DNA of 64,000 nt from Acidobacteriota bacterium (GTDB taxonomy: Bacteria; Acidobacteriota; Vicinamibacteria; Vicinamibacterales; UBA8438). The stretch is taken from the NCBI GenBank assembly GCA_026708265.1, contig JAPOVI010000021.1:1-64000 (forward strand), written 5' to 3'. The notes under the pieces were generated by a model that saw only the letters and a list, made by a program, of their open reading frames with translations, searched no databases and was not told the DNA's origin. Positions 25,736 to 34,444 of this stretch are shown here, in pieces; position 1 is the first letter of the stretch, and every line of letters begins with the position of its first letter. The position numbers and the translations under genes were made by a program.

Positions 25736-26587
25736 GTGGTCCAAGCGGTCGGTCTGGTCCGGCGGTCGTGCCGGTCCGTTCGCAGCCGCCGGTGGAAGGC
25801 GGTCGGCCCGGCCGCCGTGGTCACGCTCGGTCTGGTGGTAGCCACGGCGCTGGCGGGCGTCACGGTCGTCTCCGCTCAGTCCCTGTTCCGCGGCCTCGGC
25901 AACTGGGGCAGCATCACGCTGCCGTATGACGCCGAGGTCACGTTCGTGCGGCTGCGCTGGACGGAGGGGACGTTCGGGGCCCGCACCTACGGCCGCGGCT
26001 ACAACATGTGGCTGCACGAGTTCCCGCGGGCCGAGCAGTACCTCATGGGGTTGCTGCGCGACTTCACGACGGTCGACGCGAAGGTCGACGGCAGCCTGAT
26101 CCTGACGCTCGACGATCCGGGCCTCTTCGAGCACCCCATCGCCCTGATGCAGGAGCCGGGCTTCTGGACGATGACGGACGAGGAGGCGGCGCGGCTGCGC
26201 GAGTACCTGCTGAAGGGCGGCTTCGTCATCTTCAACGACTTCGAGGGGCGGCAGTGGGAGAACTTCGAGGCCCAGATGCGCCGCGTCCTGCCGGACGGGC
26301 GCTGGCTGCGGCTCGACCCCACGCACCCCATCTTCGATGCGTTCTTCCTCGTCGAGGAGATCGACCTCCCGAACCCCTACAACCACCACCTGGCCGGCCT
26401 GACGCCCGAGTTCTTCGGCCTCTTCGAGGACAACGACCCGTCCGGCCGGCTGATGTCGATCGCCAACTACAACACCAACCTGGCCGAGTACTGGCAGTCG
26501 GGCGGGACCGGGTTCTTCCCGATCGAGCCAATGAACAACGGGTTCGAGCTCGGCATCAACTACTGGATGTACGGCCTGACCCACTGA
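25736..26587 (+). CDS. DUF4159 secreted protein
   Basis: A 283-residue exported protein. A basic N-terminus ([13 protein letters not shown]) and one hydrophobic segment (to about 45) lead into a DUF4159 domain: [67 protein letters not shown] and [11 protein letters not shown]. The domain has a glutamine-amidotransferase/ThuA-like fold ([11 protein letters not shown] is the end of the core) and usually occurs with membrane-embedded batB-like or MoxR neighbours, none of which is here. Start GTG 25736 is set by an excellent AAGGAGGAGG site; no ATG offers a signal sequence. Function unknown. Confidence 0.75.
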   Translation: MVQAVGLVRRSCRSVRSRRWKAVGPAAVVTLGLVVATALAGVTVVSAQSLFRGLGNWGSITLPYDAEVTFVRLRWTEGTFGARTYGRGYNMWLHEFPRAEQYLMGLLRDFTTVDAKVDGSLILTLDDPGLFEHPIALMQEPGFWTMTDEEAARLREYLLKGGFVIFNDFEGRQWENFEAQMRRVLPDGRWLRLDPTHPIFDAFFLVEEIDLPNPYNHHLAGLTPEFFGLFEDNDPSGRLMSIANYNTNLAEYWQSGGTGFFPIEPMNNGFELGINYWMYGLTH

Positions 26588-26597
26588 CGCGGCCCCC

Positions 26598-27794
26598 ATG
26601 GAAGCGCGGGGACCGCTGGACGGCGTCCGGGTAGTCGAGCTCGCCGGCCTCGGGCCGTGCCCGATGTGCGGCATGCTGCTGGCCGAGCTGGGCGCCGACG
26701 TCCTGCGCATCGAGCGCCTCGGACCCTCCGGCCTCGGCTTCGACCTTCCTCCCGAGGCGGACCTGTTGAACCGGAGTCGGCCGGCGGTGGCGATCGATCT
26801 CAAACAGGATGCCGGCATCGATCTGGTGCTGGCGCTGGTGGAGCGGGCCGACGCGCTCATCGAGGGCTTCCGCCCGGGAGTGACGGAGCGCCTGGGGCTG
26901 GGACCGGAGGCGTGCGCGCGCCGCAACCGGCGGCTCGTCTACGGCCGCGTCACCGGGTGGGGCCAGGGCGGCCCGCTCGCCGGGACGGCGGGGCACGACC
27001 TCGGCTACATCGCCCTGACCGGCGCCCTGCACGCGATCGGCCGCGCCGGGCAGCCGCCGGTGCCACCCCTGAACCTCGTGGGCGACTTCGGCGGCGGCGC
27101 GCTGTACTTGGCGGTGGGGGTCCTGGCGGCGCTCGTCGAGGCGCGGGGGTCGGGCCAGGGACAGGTGGTCGACGCCGCGATGGTCGACGGCGCCGCGTCG
27201 CTGATGACCGCCGCCTACGCCCTGCGCGCGGCGGGGCTCGCGGACGACCGCCGCGGGACGAACGTCCTCGACGGCGGCGCCCACTTCTACGACGTCTACG
27301 AGACACGCGACGGGCGCCACCTCGCGGTGGCCGCCATCGAGCCCAAGTTCTACGCGGAGCTCCTCCGGCGGCTCGGTCTCGATCCGAAGACGCTGCCGCA
27401 GGCGCCGCGGCAGGACTGGCCCGCGCGCAAGGCGGCGCTGGCCGCCGTCTTCCGGACCCGGACGCGCGACGAGTGGATGGCCGCGTTCGAGGGGAGCGAC
27501 GCGTGCGTGGCCCCCGTCCTCGACATGGACGAGGCGCCGCGCCACCCGCACAACCGCGCGCGCGAGACGTTCGTGCGGCGCGCCGGTCGCTGGCAACCCA
27601 ACGCCGCCCCCCGCTTCAGCCGCACCCCGACCCGGATCCGCAGCGACCCCGCCCCGGCCGGCTCGGAGCCGCCCGAGACGCTTCGGGCCTGGGGCATCGG
27701 CGACGGCAGCGGCGACCGGCGCGTCGACGTCGAGGCGCTGATCGCCGCCGGGGTGGTCGGCGCGCGAGCGCCCGGCCAGGAGTCTGCGCCGTAG
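26598..27794 (+). CDS. CaiB/BaiF CoA-transferase family protein, racemase-like
   Basis: A 398-residue class III CoA-transferase fold, closest to alpha-methylacyl-CoA racemase. [20 protein letters not shown] is the typical N-terminus. The racemase pair His133 ([11 protein letters not shown]) and Asp163 (VGDFGGGAL) is conserved 30 residues apart, as in bacterial racemases; the catalytic Asp of true CoA-transferases sits at the same point. It may epimerise 2-methyl-branched acyl-CoA for beta-oxidation. It starts 10 bases after DUF4159 and its stop TAG lies inside the hairpin repeat 27779-27809, so its last residues (PGQESAP) are encoded by the repeat. Confidence 0.85.
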   Translation: MEARGPLDGVRVVELAGLGPCPMCGMLLAELGADVLRIERLGPSGLGFDLPPEADLLNRSRPAVAIDLKQDAGIDLVLALVERADALIEGFRPGVTERLGLGPEACARRNRRLVYGRVTGWGQGGPLAGTAGHDLGYIALTGALHAIGRAGQPPVPPLNLVGDFGGGALYLAVGVLAALVEARGSGQGQVVDAAMVDGAASLMTAAYALRAAGLADDRRGTNVLDGGAHFYDVYETRDGRHLAVAAIEPKFYAELLRRLGLDPKTLPQAPRQDWPARKAALAAVFRTRTRDEWMAAFEGSDACVAPVLDMDEAPRHPHNRARETFVRRAGRWQPNAAPRFSRTPTRIRSDPAPAGSEPPETLRAWGIGDGSGDRRVDVEALIAAGVVGARAPGQESAP

Positions 27795-27809
27795 AACGGC
27801 GCGGGCTCC
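27779..27809. repeat. Dispersed hairpin repeat, copy 2 (bidirectional terminator?)
   Basis: GGAGTCTGCGCCG (27779-27791) and CGGCGCGGGCTCC (27797-27809) form a 13-bp stem with two mismatches or wobbles; the loop TAGAA contains the stop codon of the CaiB gene. It lies between convergent genes. Copies of the left arm lie at 20413, 35870 and 35902. Confidence 0.65.
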
Positions 27810-27887
27810 CGAAGGATTGGGTTGGGCGCCGAGCGGAAGCCGCGGCGCGACCTTGCCGCCGGAGGCCGCGCCCCGCCGACGGCCCCG

Positions 27888-30191
27888 TCAGAAGCGGAAG
27901 AGACGGTTGAACTTGACGACGAAGGCCCGGTTCCGGAGGCCCGGGAAGCGGCGGGTCGTCGTGTCGCGGTCCTCGTTGTAGACGACGAAGAGCTCGCTGC
28001 CGGGCTGGTACTCCCAGCGGAAGCGGACGTTGGCCGACACGCCGTCGATGCTCGAGTTGTACTGCACGAGGGCGCTCGTGAACATGAGCGGCGTCATCGT
28101 GTAGGTCACGCGGGTGCCGACGAGGTTGGTGGTGAACGCTCCCTCCGCGAGGTCGATCCAGTTGATCGACCACATCGGCTCCACCGAGAGCTGGTTGGTG
28201 ACGCTCGCGCGCCCGCGCGTGACCGTCAGCCCGGTCTTGTGCCCGCTGTAGAAGGTCCCGTGCTCGGCGAGGACGTTCGCCGACCAGGGCCGCTGCTGCC
28301 CGAAGTCGTAGCTCGCGTTGACGGTGGCGAAGTCGTAGCCGCCCACCGGCAGCGTCACCTCCCGCGAGATGGGGAAGGGCCGGGGCAGGAACTCGTACGA
28401 CCGCAGCCCCCCGACCGTGAGCACGTCGCTGTTGTCGAGCTCGATGGCGAACGACGCGAGCGTCTCGCGGGTCTCGACCTGCCCGGCGAGGTTCTCGACG
28501 TAGGCGAACGAGCCGGTCCCGACGAAGCGGCGCACCCAGTCGATGGACCGCGGGCGGGGGCTGAAGCGGAACTCGGCGAAGCTGCGGCGCATGTCCCGGC
28601 GCCGGACGAAGCCGACCTCGGGGTTGAAGGCGTCCCCCACCAGCAGGTGCTCGAGCTGCACGCCGTAGCGGTCGCCGGCGTAGTCGAGGTGCCCCCGGTA
28701 GGTGGTGTCGTTGCCCGTCCGGCCCTCGCTGCGCGTCCGCGCCCAGTGCGTGTTGATGGTCAGGTCGTCGAAGAACCCGAAGGCGCCGTCGACGCCGTAC
28801 GCCGTGTTCTGGCCGCGGCCGTCGATGGCGACCGAGCGCCCCGTGAACATGGCGCCCACGCTGCTGCGCCGCAGGAGGTCGCGCCGCGCCCGCAGCACGG
28901 TGAAGCTGGTGGCGCGCGCGCCCGCGTCGGGGGCGTCCCCGGCCCGAATGTTGAGGGCGCCGAAAGTGAACGGGCCGGCCCGCCCCGTCACGCGTCCTCC
29001 GGCGTGCAACGGGACCTCGCGGAAGTCCTGCAGGCCGATGCGGCGGCTGTAGAAGAGGACCGGGGTGTCGCTGACGCCGGCGAAGCGCCCCGCGGTGGCG
29101 ACGCCGCCGAAGCCGAAGATGCCCTGGTTCTCCAGGAAGAACTCGCGCTTCTCGGGGAAGAACAGGTTGAAGCGCGTCAGGTTGATCTGCTGCTCGTCGA
29201 CCTCCACCTGCGCGAAGTCCGGGTTGATGGTGAAGTCGGCCGTCACGCCCTGTGTCACCCCCAGCTTGACGTCGAGCCCGCCCGCGGCTCCCACCTCGTT
29301 CGCGAACGGCTCCGCCGTCACGGTGCTGGTCGTGAGATCGCCGATGACGTAGGGCTTGGCCTCGAAGAGCCGCGACGCGGGCGGCGCGTCGATGCCGACC
29401 AGCGTCGCCGCGAGCGACGCCCGGAAGTGGCCGCGCAGGCCCTGGGCCGCGGTCAGCGGCGTGAGGTAGGACGACTCGTTCCGCCAGCGGTTGACCCGCC
29501 GTGCCTGCACGCCCCACACCTGCGGGCCGGCGCCGCGGTAGCGCAAGGACTTGAAGGGGAGGGCCGCCTCGACCGTCCAGCCGCCGTCGAAGCGGCCGAC
29601 CGAGACGTCCCACACCGGGTTCCAGTCGATGCTGATCTGCTGCTCGTTCGTCACCTGGGCGTCGATCCGACCGCCCACCGCCGACACCTCGAAGAGCACG
29701 GCGTTGCGCCGGTCGTAGAAGGTGTCGAACGACCAGGCGAAGTTGTCGTCGCGGACGATGCGGGTGTTGTCGCGCCGCATCTCGCTCGCCATGACGAGGT
29801 CGGGCCGGCTCTCCCAGCAGCGGGCGACGACGTAGACGTTCTCGTGGTCGAAGAGGATCCAGATCTCCGTCGTCTCCGAGGCCGGCGCCCCCTCCACGGG
29901 GTCGTTCTGGACGAAGTCCGACATCGCCGGCACGCGCGCGAACACGGGCTCGTCGAGCCGGCCGTCGATGCCGAGCGGCTCGTCAATCCGCACGGCGCGG
30001 ACGGTGACCCCGCCGTCCGGGCCGCGGTTGATGACGGCGGGCGGGACGGGCGGCGGTGGGCCGAACAGCCGCCCCGGCGGAAGCTGCAACCCGGCCTGGC
30101 CCCCCGCCGCGCCCGGCGCCGGCAGCCCCGCCAGTGCGGCCAGCAGCAGGAAGCCGCGGGCGGGGAGGCTCCCCGCGCGTCCACCCGTCAC
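27888..30191 (-). CDS. DUF5916/CBM9-like outer-membrane beta-barrel protein
   Basis: A 767-residue protein. After a signal segment (about 14-32), residues about 62-230 form a carbohydrate-binding CBM9-like sandwich (IDGRLDEPVFARVPAM, EIWILFDHENVYVVARC). The DUF5916 region (RREFFLENQGIFGFGG-type segment; here FPEKREFFLENQGIFGFG) follows, and from about 370 on, alternating strands make an outer-membrane barrel ending in the C-terminal Phe (NRLFRF) expected of BAM-inserted barrels. Function unknown; members are abundant in Acidobacteriota and Bacteroidota. Start GTG 30191 with GGGAG 8 bases upstream overlaps the stop of the AAA ATPase gene (GTGA), an odd coupling of an envelope protein to an ATPase. 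Confidence 0.8.
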   Translation of the reverse strand: MTGGRAGSLPARGFLLLAALAGLPAPGAAGGQAGLQLPPGRLFGPPPPVPPAVINRGPDGGVTVRAVRIDEPLGIDGRLDEPVFARVPAMSDFVQNDPVEGAPASETTEIWILFDHENVYVVARCWESRPDLVMASEMRRDNTRIVRDDNFAWSFDTFYDRRNAVLFEVSAVGGRIDAQVTNEQQISIDWNPVWDVSVGRFDGGWTVEAALPFKSLRYRGAGPQVWGVQARRVNRWRNESSYLTPLTAAQGLRGHFRASLAATLVGIDAPPASRLFEAKPYVIGDLTTSTVTAEPFANEVGAAGGLDVKLGVTQGVTADFTINPDFAQVEVDEQQINLTRFNLFFPEKREFFLENQGIFGFGGVATAGRFAGVSDTPVLFYSRRIGLQDFREVPLHAGGRVTGRAGPFTFGALNIRAGDAPDAGARATSFTVLRARRDLLRRSSVGAMFTGRSVAIDGRGQNTAYGVDGAFGFFDDLTINTHWARTRSEGRTGNDTTYRGHLDYAGDRYGVQLEHLLVGDAFNPEVGFVRRRDMRRSFAEFRFSPRPRSIDWVRRFVGTGSFAYVENLAGQVETRETLASFAIELDNSDVLTVGGLRSYEFLPRPFPISREVTLPVGGYDFATVNASYDFGQQRPWSANVLAEHGTFYSGHKTGLTVTRGRASVTNQLSVEPMWSINWIDLAEGAFTTNLVGTRVTYTMTPLMFTSALVQYNSSIDGVSANVRFRWEYQPGSELFVVYNEDRDTTTRRFPGLRNRAFVVKFNRLFRF

Positions 30192-31591
30192 GCGGAGGGC
30201 TCCCGGCGGCGCTGCAGGCCGGCCAGGCTCATGGCCGCGATCTCCCCGAACTCGTCGCCGAAGAAGCCCTCGGGCGCGTTCCGGACGTTCCCGAAGCGAT
30301 CGAGCTCGAGTTGGGTCAGGCTGGAATGACTGTCGGTCGCCGTGCAGTGATACAGCGCCACGTCGTCGTCCGCGACCGTCTTGTCCGCCAGCCGGCGCTG
30401 GAGACGGCGCAGCAGGCGCTGGCTGTGGCTCTCGAGCAGGATCTGCAGGCGGCGCTTCTGACAGGCGTCGACCAGCACGTCGGCCAGTCCGGACCTCGCC
30501 ACCGGGTGCAGCCCCAGCTCCGGCTGCTCGAGGATGACGGTCGACCCCGCGGGCGCCCGGAAGCAGAGGACGAGCAAGGGGAGCACCTGGGCCAGACCGG
30601 CCCCGGCGTCCGCGGCGAGCACCTCGGGCGAGTCCGCGGACTTCGCCACGCGCAACTCGAAGACCTGGCTGTCCTCGGGCAGCGAGGCGAGCCGGAAGTG
30701 GTAGGCCAGATCGAGGTCCCGCAGCCACTGGGCGACGTACTCCTCGAGCGTCAGGCGCCGGCCGGTCCGGCCGCGCCCTACCGTCTCGCCCCGTTCCCGC
30801 GACGCCAGCAGGGCGCCCACGGCCGACTCGCCGGCCCGCCCCACGTCGGCCGGCTGCTCGCCGGCCCAGCGGTAGCGCCGCCGGAGCGCCGCCCGCCAGG
30901 GGCCGAGATAGTGGAGATGCTGCAGGCGCTCCTCGAACGCCGACTCGAGCCCGGTCAGGAACCCCGCGTTCTGGTAGTGGAGGCGGGCGTGCCCCGGGAA
31001 TCCGTAGCACTTGTTCGGCGCCGGCAGCGGCCACATGCTCCGTCCCATGCGGCTGACGAACTGGAACTCGGTGCCCTCGACCAGCAGGTCGTACTCGCCG
31101 CGGGCGTTGCGGCGGCGCATGCCGAACGAGATTCGACCGACCCGGTGGCCCATCTCCTGCAGGATGGTCCGCCGCCGGGCCCTGCGGCCCGCAGCGTCGC
31201 TCCGGAAGCCGGACGCCGGGGATTGGCGGGCGACCACGGTGAAGCCCAGTTGCGTGTCCTCTGCCAGAGGCCGTCCCTCGTCGTCCGGGTTGGGGAGCCG
31301 GAGCGGCGTCGGCGCGTTCCAGTCGAGTGCGATCGACAGGCGCGAGTCCTCCCGGTGGCGGTGAACGGCGCTGCGGAAGTCGCCCAGGTCGGCCGGCGTC
31401 TCGCCGTCGCCGAAGTCGAACACGATCCCCCGGTTCGACGACTCCGCGGTCTGCTTCAGCAGCAGCGGCGCCTGGAGCAGGTTGGTCTTGCCGGCTCCGT
31501 GGGGACCGAAGAAGGCGGTCAGGGGTTTGAGGACGACGTCGCCGGTGTCGGCCCAGGACTTGAATGCCTTGAGTCGCAGACGGGTCAGCAT
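30188..31591 (-). CDS. AAA/RecF-like ATPase with DUF3696 tail
   Basis: A 467-residue ATPase of the SMC/OLD-type. Walker A is GPHGAGKTNLLQ (about 29-40), Walker B STVILEQPELGLHP (about 350), with ESHSQ as H-loop. Between them is an insert of about 250 residues with dimerisation-like helices (SAFEERLQHLHYLG). The C-terminal ~50 residues (ELDRFGNVRNAPEGFFGDEF) match DUF3696. Such proteins occur in defence islands and uncharacterised nucleic-acid-processing operons. It follows the second ATPase by 33 bases in the same direction, so both are probably one transcript. Confidence 0.75.
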   Translation of the reverse strand: MLTRLRLKAFKSWADTGDVVLKPLTAFFGPHGAGKTNLLQAPLLLKQTAESSNRGIVFDFGDGETPADLGDFRSAVHRHREDSRLSIALDWNAPTPLRLPNPDDEGRPLAEDTQLGFTVVARQSPASGFRSDAAGRRARRRTILQEMGHRVGRISFGMRRRNARGEYDLLVEGTEFQFVSRMGRSMWPLPAPNKCYGFPGHARLHYQNAGFLTGLESAFEERLQHLHYLGPWRAALRRRYRWAGEQPADVGRAGESAVGALLASRERGETVGRGRTGRRLTLEEYVAQWLRDLDLAYHFRLASLPEDSQVFELRVAKSADSPEVLAADAGAGLAQVLPLLVLCFRAPAGSTVILEQPELGLHPVARSGLADVLVDACQKRRLQILLESHSQRLLRRLQRRLADKTVADDDVALYHCTATDSHSSLTQLELDRFGNVRNAPEGFFGDEFGEIAAMSLAGLQRRREPSA

Positions 31592-31624
31592 CGGGGGCTC
31601 GGGTCGCGCGCGGCTGGGGTCAGC

Positions 31625-33193
31625 TTACTGCACGTGCTTCCGCCAGGCGCCGATCGCGTCCTCGAGCGCGGTGCGGAACACTGCTATGTCGCCTCCTCCG
31701 CCGTGGGCCTCCAGCTTGCCGACCGTGCGCGCCACCTGCTGCTCGGTGCGGTTGAGCTCGTCGGCGAGGGCGGCCAGCGCGGCCCTCGAGCCGGGCCGCT
31801 GCCGCGGCGCGCCGTCGAGCAGGTCCTCGAAGTTGCGCATCAGGGCCCGCAGGTCGTCCGCGCCGAGGCCGAACGCGCTGGCGTAGGAGGCGGCGTCTCG
31901 CGAGAGCATCTGCCACACCCAGGCCTCGGGCGGCCCGTCGCCCGGCAGGAACAGGGGGCGAATGCGCCGCCCGAACTCCTCCGCGACCCCCGCCAGCCGT
32001 GCCTCCAGGTCCCGGGAGCTGCCGTCGAGCACGAACACGAACTCGCTCAGCTTGCCGCACTGGCCGAGCGTGCGAACCTGCGCGGGCAGGTCGCCGGGAC
32101 CGGCGTTGCGCCCGATGTCGAAGTCGTCGGGGCGCAGCCCCAGCCTGGAGCCCAGCGCGTCGAGCACGCCCACGATCAGCCCCTCGGCGACGTCGTCCTG
32201 GCACAGGATGGACAGGCGGTCGAACGACTGCCCGTACAGCGAGCGCTGCACGACGTCCCGATAGGCGGGCAGGCGGCGGACATCGCCCGGCCAACGCTCG
32301 CGGTCGAGCACGATGCGGGCGTCGGGCGGCACGCTGTTCAGCACCACGGCACTGTGCGACGCGACGACGACCTGCAGGCGCTGCCGGAGCGCGATGCGCT
32401 GCAGCTCCAGCATCACCTGCTGCTGGGTGTGCGGATGGAGACCCGTCTCGACCTCGTCGATTAGGACCAGGGCGTCCTCGAGCTCGGAGAGGTCCTTGGA
32501 CATGCGCAGGATCGTGCGCTCGCCGGACGACATGTGGAACTCCGAGTAGCGCACGTCACCCGGCCCGTCGACGGCCGCGAACAGGACGTCGCGGGTGCGC
32601 ATGCGAACGAGCGACAACCGCCGGTAGCGGAGGGGCAGGATGCGGTGGGCGAAGATGAGGAGCTCCGGGGGGAGGTCCGTCACCTCCGCCGCCCCGGTTC
32701 CGGTGCGTCTCGCGAGACGCTCGACCTGCGAGCAGGCGCGACCCGAGAAGTGCCGGACGTAGAGCGGCCGCTGCGGCTGCCGGCCGCCCCGGCGTCCCAT
32801 GAAGCTGCGCGTCCACGACTTGTTGCGGCGCCACACCATGGACAGGCGTTCGGCGTCGTGCAGGTAGTAGAACTCGAGCTCGGTGGGGTCGACGGGGTCG
32901 GCGAGGCCCGTCGATTCCCCTCCGGCGAAGTGCGGGAAGAGGGTCGCCGGCGCGTACTCCCAAGCACCCCGTCCGGGCACCCGGTAGGCGCAGGCGCAAG
33001 CGAAGAGCACGGTCGACTTGCCGCACCCGTTCGGCCCGGCCAGCACCGAGACCGGATAGTCGAACGTGATCCGGAGGTCCCGAATCCCGCGCAGGTTGCG
33101 GATCCGAACGTCGTACAGACCGAAGCGGCGCTCGGTGCCGCTCGCCCGCAGCGATCGCCAGACTTCCTGAAGCTCCCGGGTGACGAGCGACAT
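31625..33193 (-). CDS. AAA ATPase with TOPRIM-like region (OLD-type)
   Basis: A 522-residue SMC/OLD-like ATPase. Walker A GPNGCGKSTVLF (53-64), ABC-type signature in FHMSSGERTILRMSK, Walker B ALVLIDEVETGLHP and H-loop VVASHSAVVLN are all present, so the ATPase should be competent. After residue ~330, ILCQDDVAEGLIVGVLDAL and FVFVLDGSSRD occupy the places of the TOPRIM Glu and DxD motifs of OLD nucleases, but Glu is Gln and the second Asp is Ser, so nuclease activity is doubtful. First gene of the operon, with start ATG 33193; the next gene is another ATPase. Phage defence is possible; repair or regulation are alternatives. Confidence 0.7.
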   Translation of the reverse strand: MSLVTRELQEVWRSLRASGTERRFGLYDVRIRNLRGIRDLRITFDYPVSVLAGPNGCGKSTVLFACACAYRVPGRGAWEYAPATLFPHFAGGESTGLADPVDPTELEFYYLHDAERLSMVWRRNKSWTRSFMGRRGGRQPQRPLYVRHFSGRACSQVERLARRTGTGAAEVTDLPPELLIFAHRILPLRYRRLSLVRMRTRDVLFAAVDGPGDVRYSEFHMSSGERTILRMSKDLSELEDALVLIDEVETGLHPHTQQQVMLELQRIALRQRLQVVVASHSAVVLNSVPPDARIVLDRERWPGDVRRLPAYRDVVQRSLYGQSFDRLSILCQDDVAEGLIVGVLDALGSRLGLRPDDFDIGRNAGPGDLPAQVRTLGQCGKLSEFVFVLDGSSRDLEARLAGVAEEFGRRIRPLFLPGDGPPEAWVWQMLSRDAASYASAFGLGADDLRALMRNFEDLLDGAPRQRPGSRAALAALADELNRTEQQVARTVGKLEAHGGGGDIAVFRTALEDAIGAWRKHVQ

Positions 33194-33356
33194 GCTGTTG
33201 CGTCCTCGACGGGGCGACGGTGCAAACCGTATCACGCCGCCGCGCGCCCGGTGCTTGCATTAGCACGTCGCGTGCCATTCGCACGGACCCGGGGGGACCG
33301 CGGGCGGATGAGGCGCGGCCGGTGACCGGCTACCGGGGATCCGGGGAGGGGAAAGT

Positions 33357-33382
33357 CCCGGGGCGGAGGCTCCCGCCCCGGG
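33357..33382 (-). terminator. Strong GC hairpin after the MBL-fold gene
   Basis: CCCGGGGCGG (33357-33366) pairs perfectly with CCGCCCCGGG (33373-33382) around a 6-base loop. On the minus strand, ACTTTCCCC follows, a short pyrimidine run. It sits in the 239-base gap after the metallo-beta-lactamase-fold gene and before the AAA operon. Confidence 0.6.
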
Positions 33383-33432
33383 GAACACCGTGTCTTGGCC
33401 GTAGCCCGCCGTTCGTCGCCTGACGCCTCCGC

Positions 33433-34344
33433 CTAGCCGTCGCTCAGCTCGTCGTAGGCGACGCCGAGCACGCCGGTGAGGCTGAGGAGCGGGAACGGCG
33501 AGACGTAGTCGTCGAACCCGTCGAGCGACTCGGTCCCCGTGATCTCGTCACGGGAGCGGCCGGCCTGCATCTCGCGGCGCGTGAGCCCGAGCGCGGCGCT
33601 GAAGTAGTCGCGGAGGTGGCTGAGGTCCGCGGCGGTCCCGGTCACGCCGGCGGTCGGGCTGCCGTGCCCGAAGACGTAGATGGTGTCGGCGTCGTGCGCG
33701 GCGACCACCTGTTCCAGCGTGGTGATCCAGCCCCCGATGCGCGCCCCCGAGGACCGGTCCACGAAGGGATGCAGCCGGTTGAACATCAGGTCGCCCATGT
33801 GGACGACGTTGGCCTGCTCGAACGTCAGCACCGCGTCGCCGCTCGTGTGCCCGGCGCCATGGTGGCGGGCCACGATCGTCTCGTCGCCGACCGTCGTCTG
33901 CCACTCGTCGGTGAAGGTCACGTCGGGGAAGGGGTCGGCGCTCCCGGCCTGTTGCGTCGTCTGGCGCTGCCAGTCGGCGCTGTTCTGGTGGGCCACGATC
34001 GAGCCGACGACCGGCCGGAAGGTCGCGTTGCCGCCCGTGTGGTCGCCGTGGTGATGCGTGTTGATCAGCAGATCGATCGCGCGGTCGGACCGCTCCCCGA
34101 TGCCGTCGATGCAGGCCTGCGCCGCCGCGGCGTTCTGGCTGTCGACGACGACGATGCCGTCGCCGTTGATCAGCCAGCCGATCGTCCCGCCCTGCCCGTT
34201 GAAGATGCCCACGCCGCGGCGCAGGTCCTCGAACGAGGTGACCAGCTCGCCGCCCTGCCCGGCCCACCCGGGCAGGGGCCGCAGCGCGGCCGCCAGGGCC
34301 GTCATGGCCGAGGTTCCGAGAAACGTTCGTCGGTCGATGATCAT
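33433..34344 (-). CDS. Secreted metallo-beta-lactamase-fold hydrolase
   Basis: A 303-residue MBL-fold enzyme with an N-terminal twin-arginine-like signal (DRRTFLGTSAMTALAAAL). The metal motif HHHGDH (97-102) gives HxHxDH; later ligands are His in GAGHTSGD and Asp in VVHMGDLMFN, with a final His in VFGHGSPT. Two zinc or iron ions would be bound. The layout matches periplasmic MBL-fold proteins of the quinoprotein-relay/SoxH group; the physiological substrate is unknown. A hairpin terminator follows. The next gene upstream is a serine hydrolase on the same strand, 100 bases away. Confidence 0.8.
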   Translation of the reverse strand: MIIDRRTFLGTSAMTALAAALRPLPGWAGQGGELVTSFEDLRRGVGIFNGQGGTIGWLINGDGIVVVDSQNAAAAQACIDGIGERSDRAIDLLINTHHHGDHTGGNATFRPVVGSIVAHQNSADWQRQTTQQAGSADPFPDVTFTDEWQTTVGDETIVARHHGAGHTSGDAVLTFEQANVVHMGDLMFNRLHPFVDRSSGARIGGWITTLEQVVAAHDADTIYVFGHGSPTAGVTGTAADLSHLRDYFSAALGLTRREMQAGRSRDEITGTESLDGFDDYVSPFPLLSLTGVLGVAYDELSDG

Positions 34345-34444
34345 GAACCCGTCCTCCTCAACGTGCTTCCCTCAGGACGGGGGCCGGCTCGAGCGGCCGG
34401 GCCACCCGCAGTTCACGCCGTTCCGCACGCGGCCGCGCGCCGCG

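Noticed and set aside
27822..30329. 835-codon plus-strand frame opposite the DUF5916 gene
   Set aside because: The minus-strand product has a signal peptide, known domains and a terminal Phe; the plus-strand frame has none.
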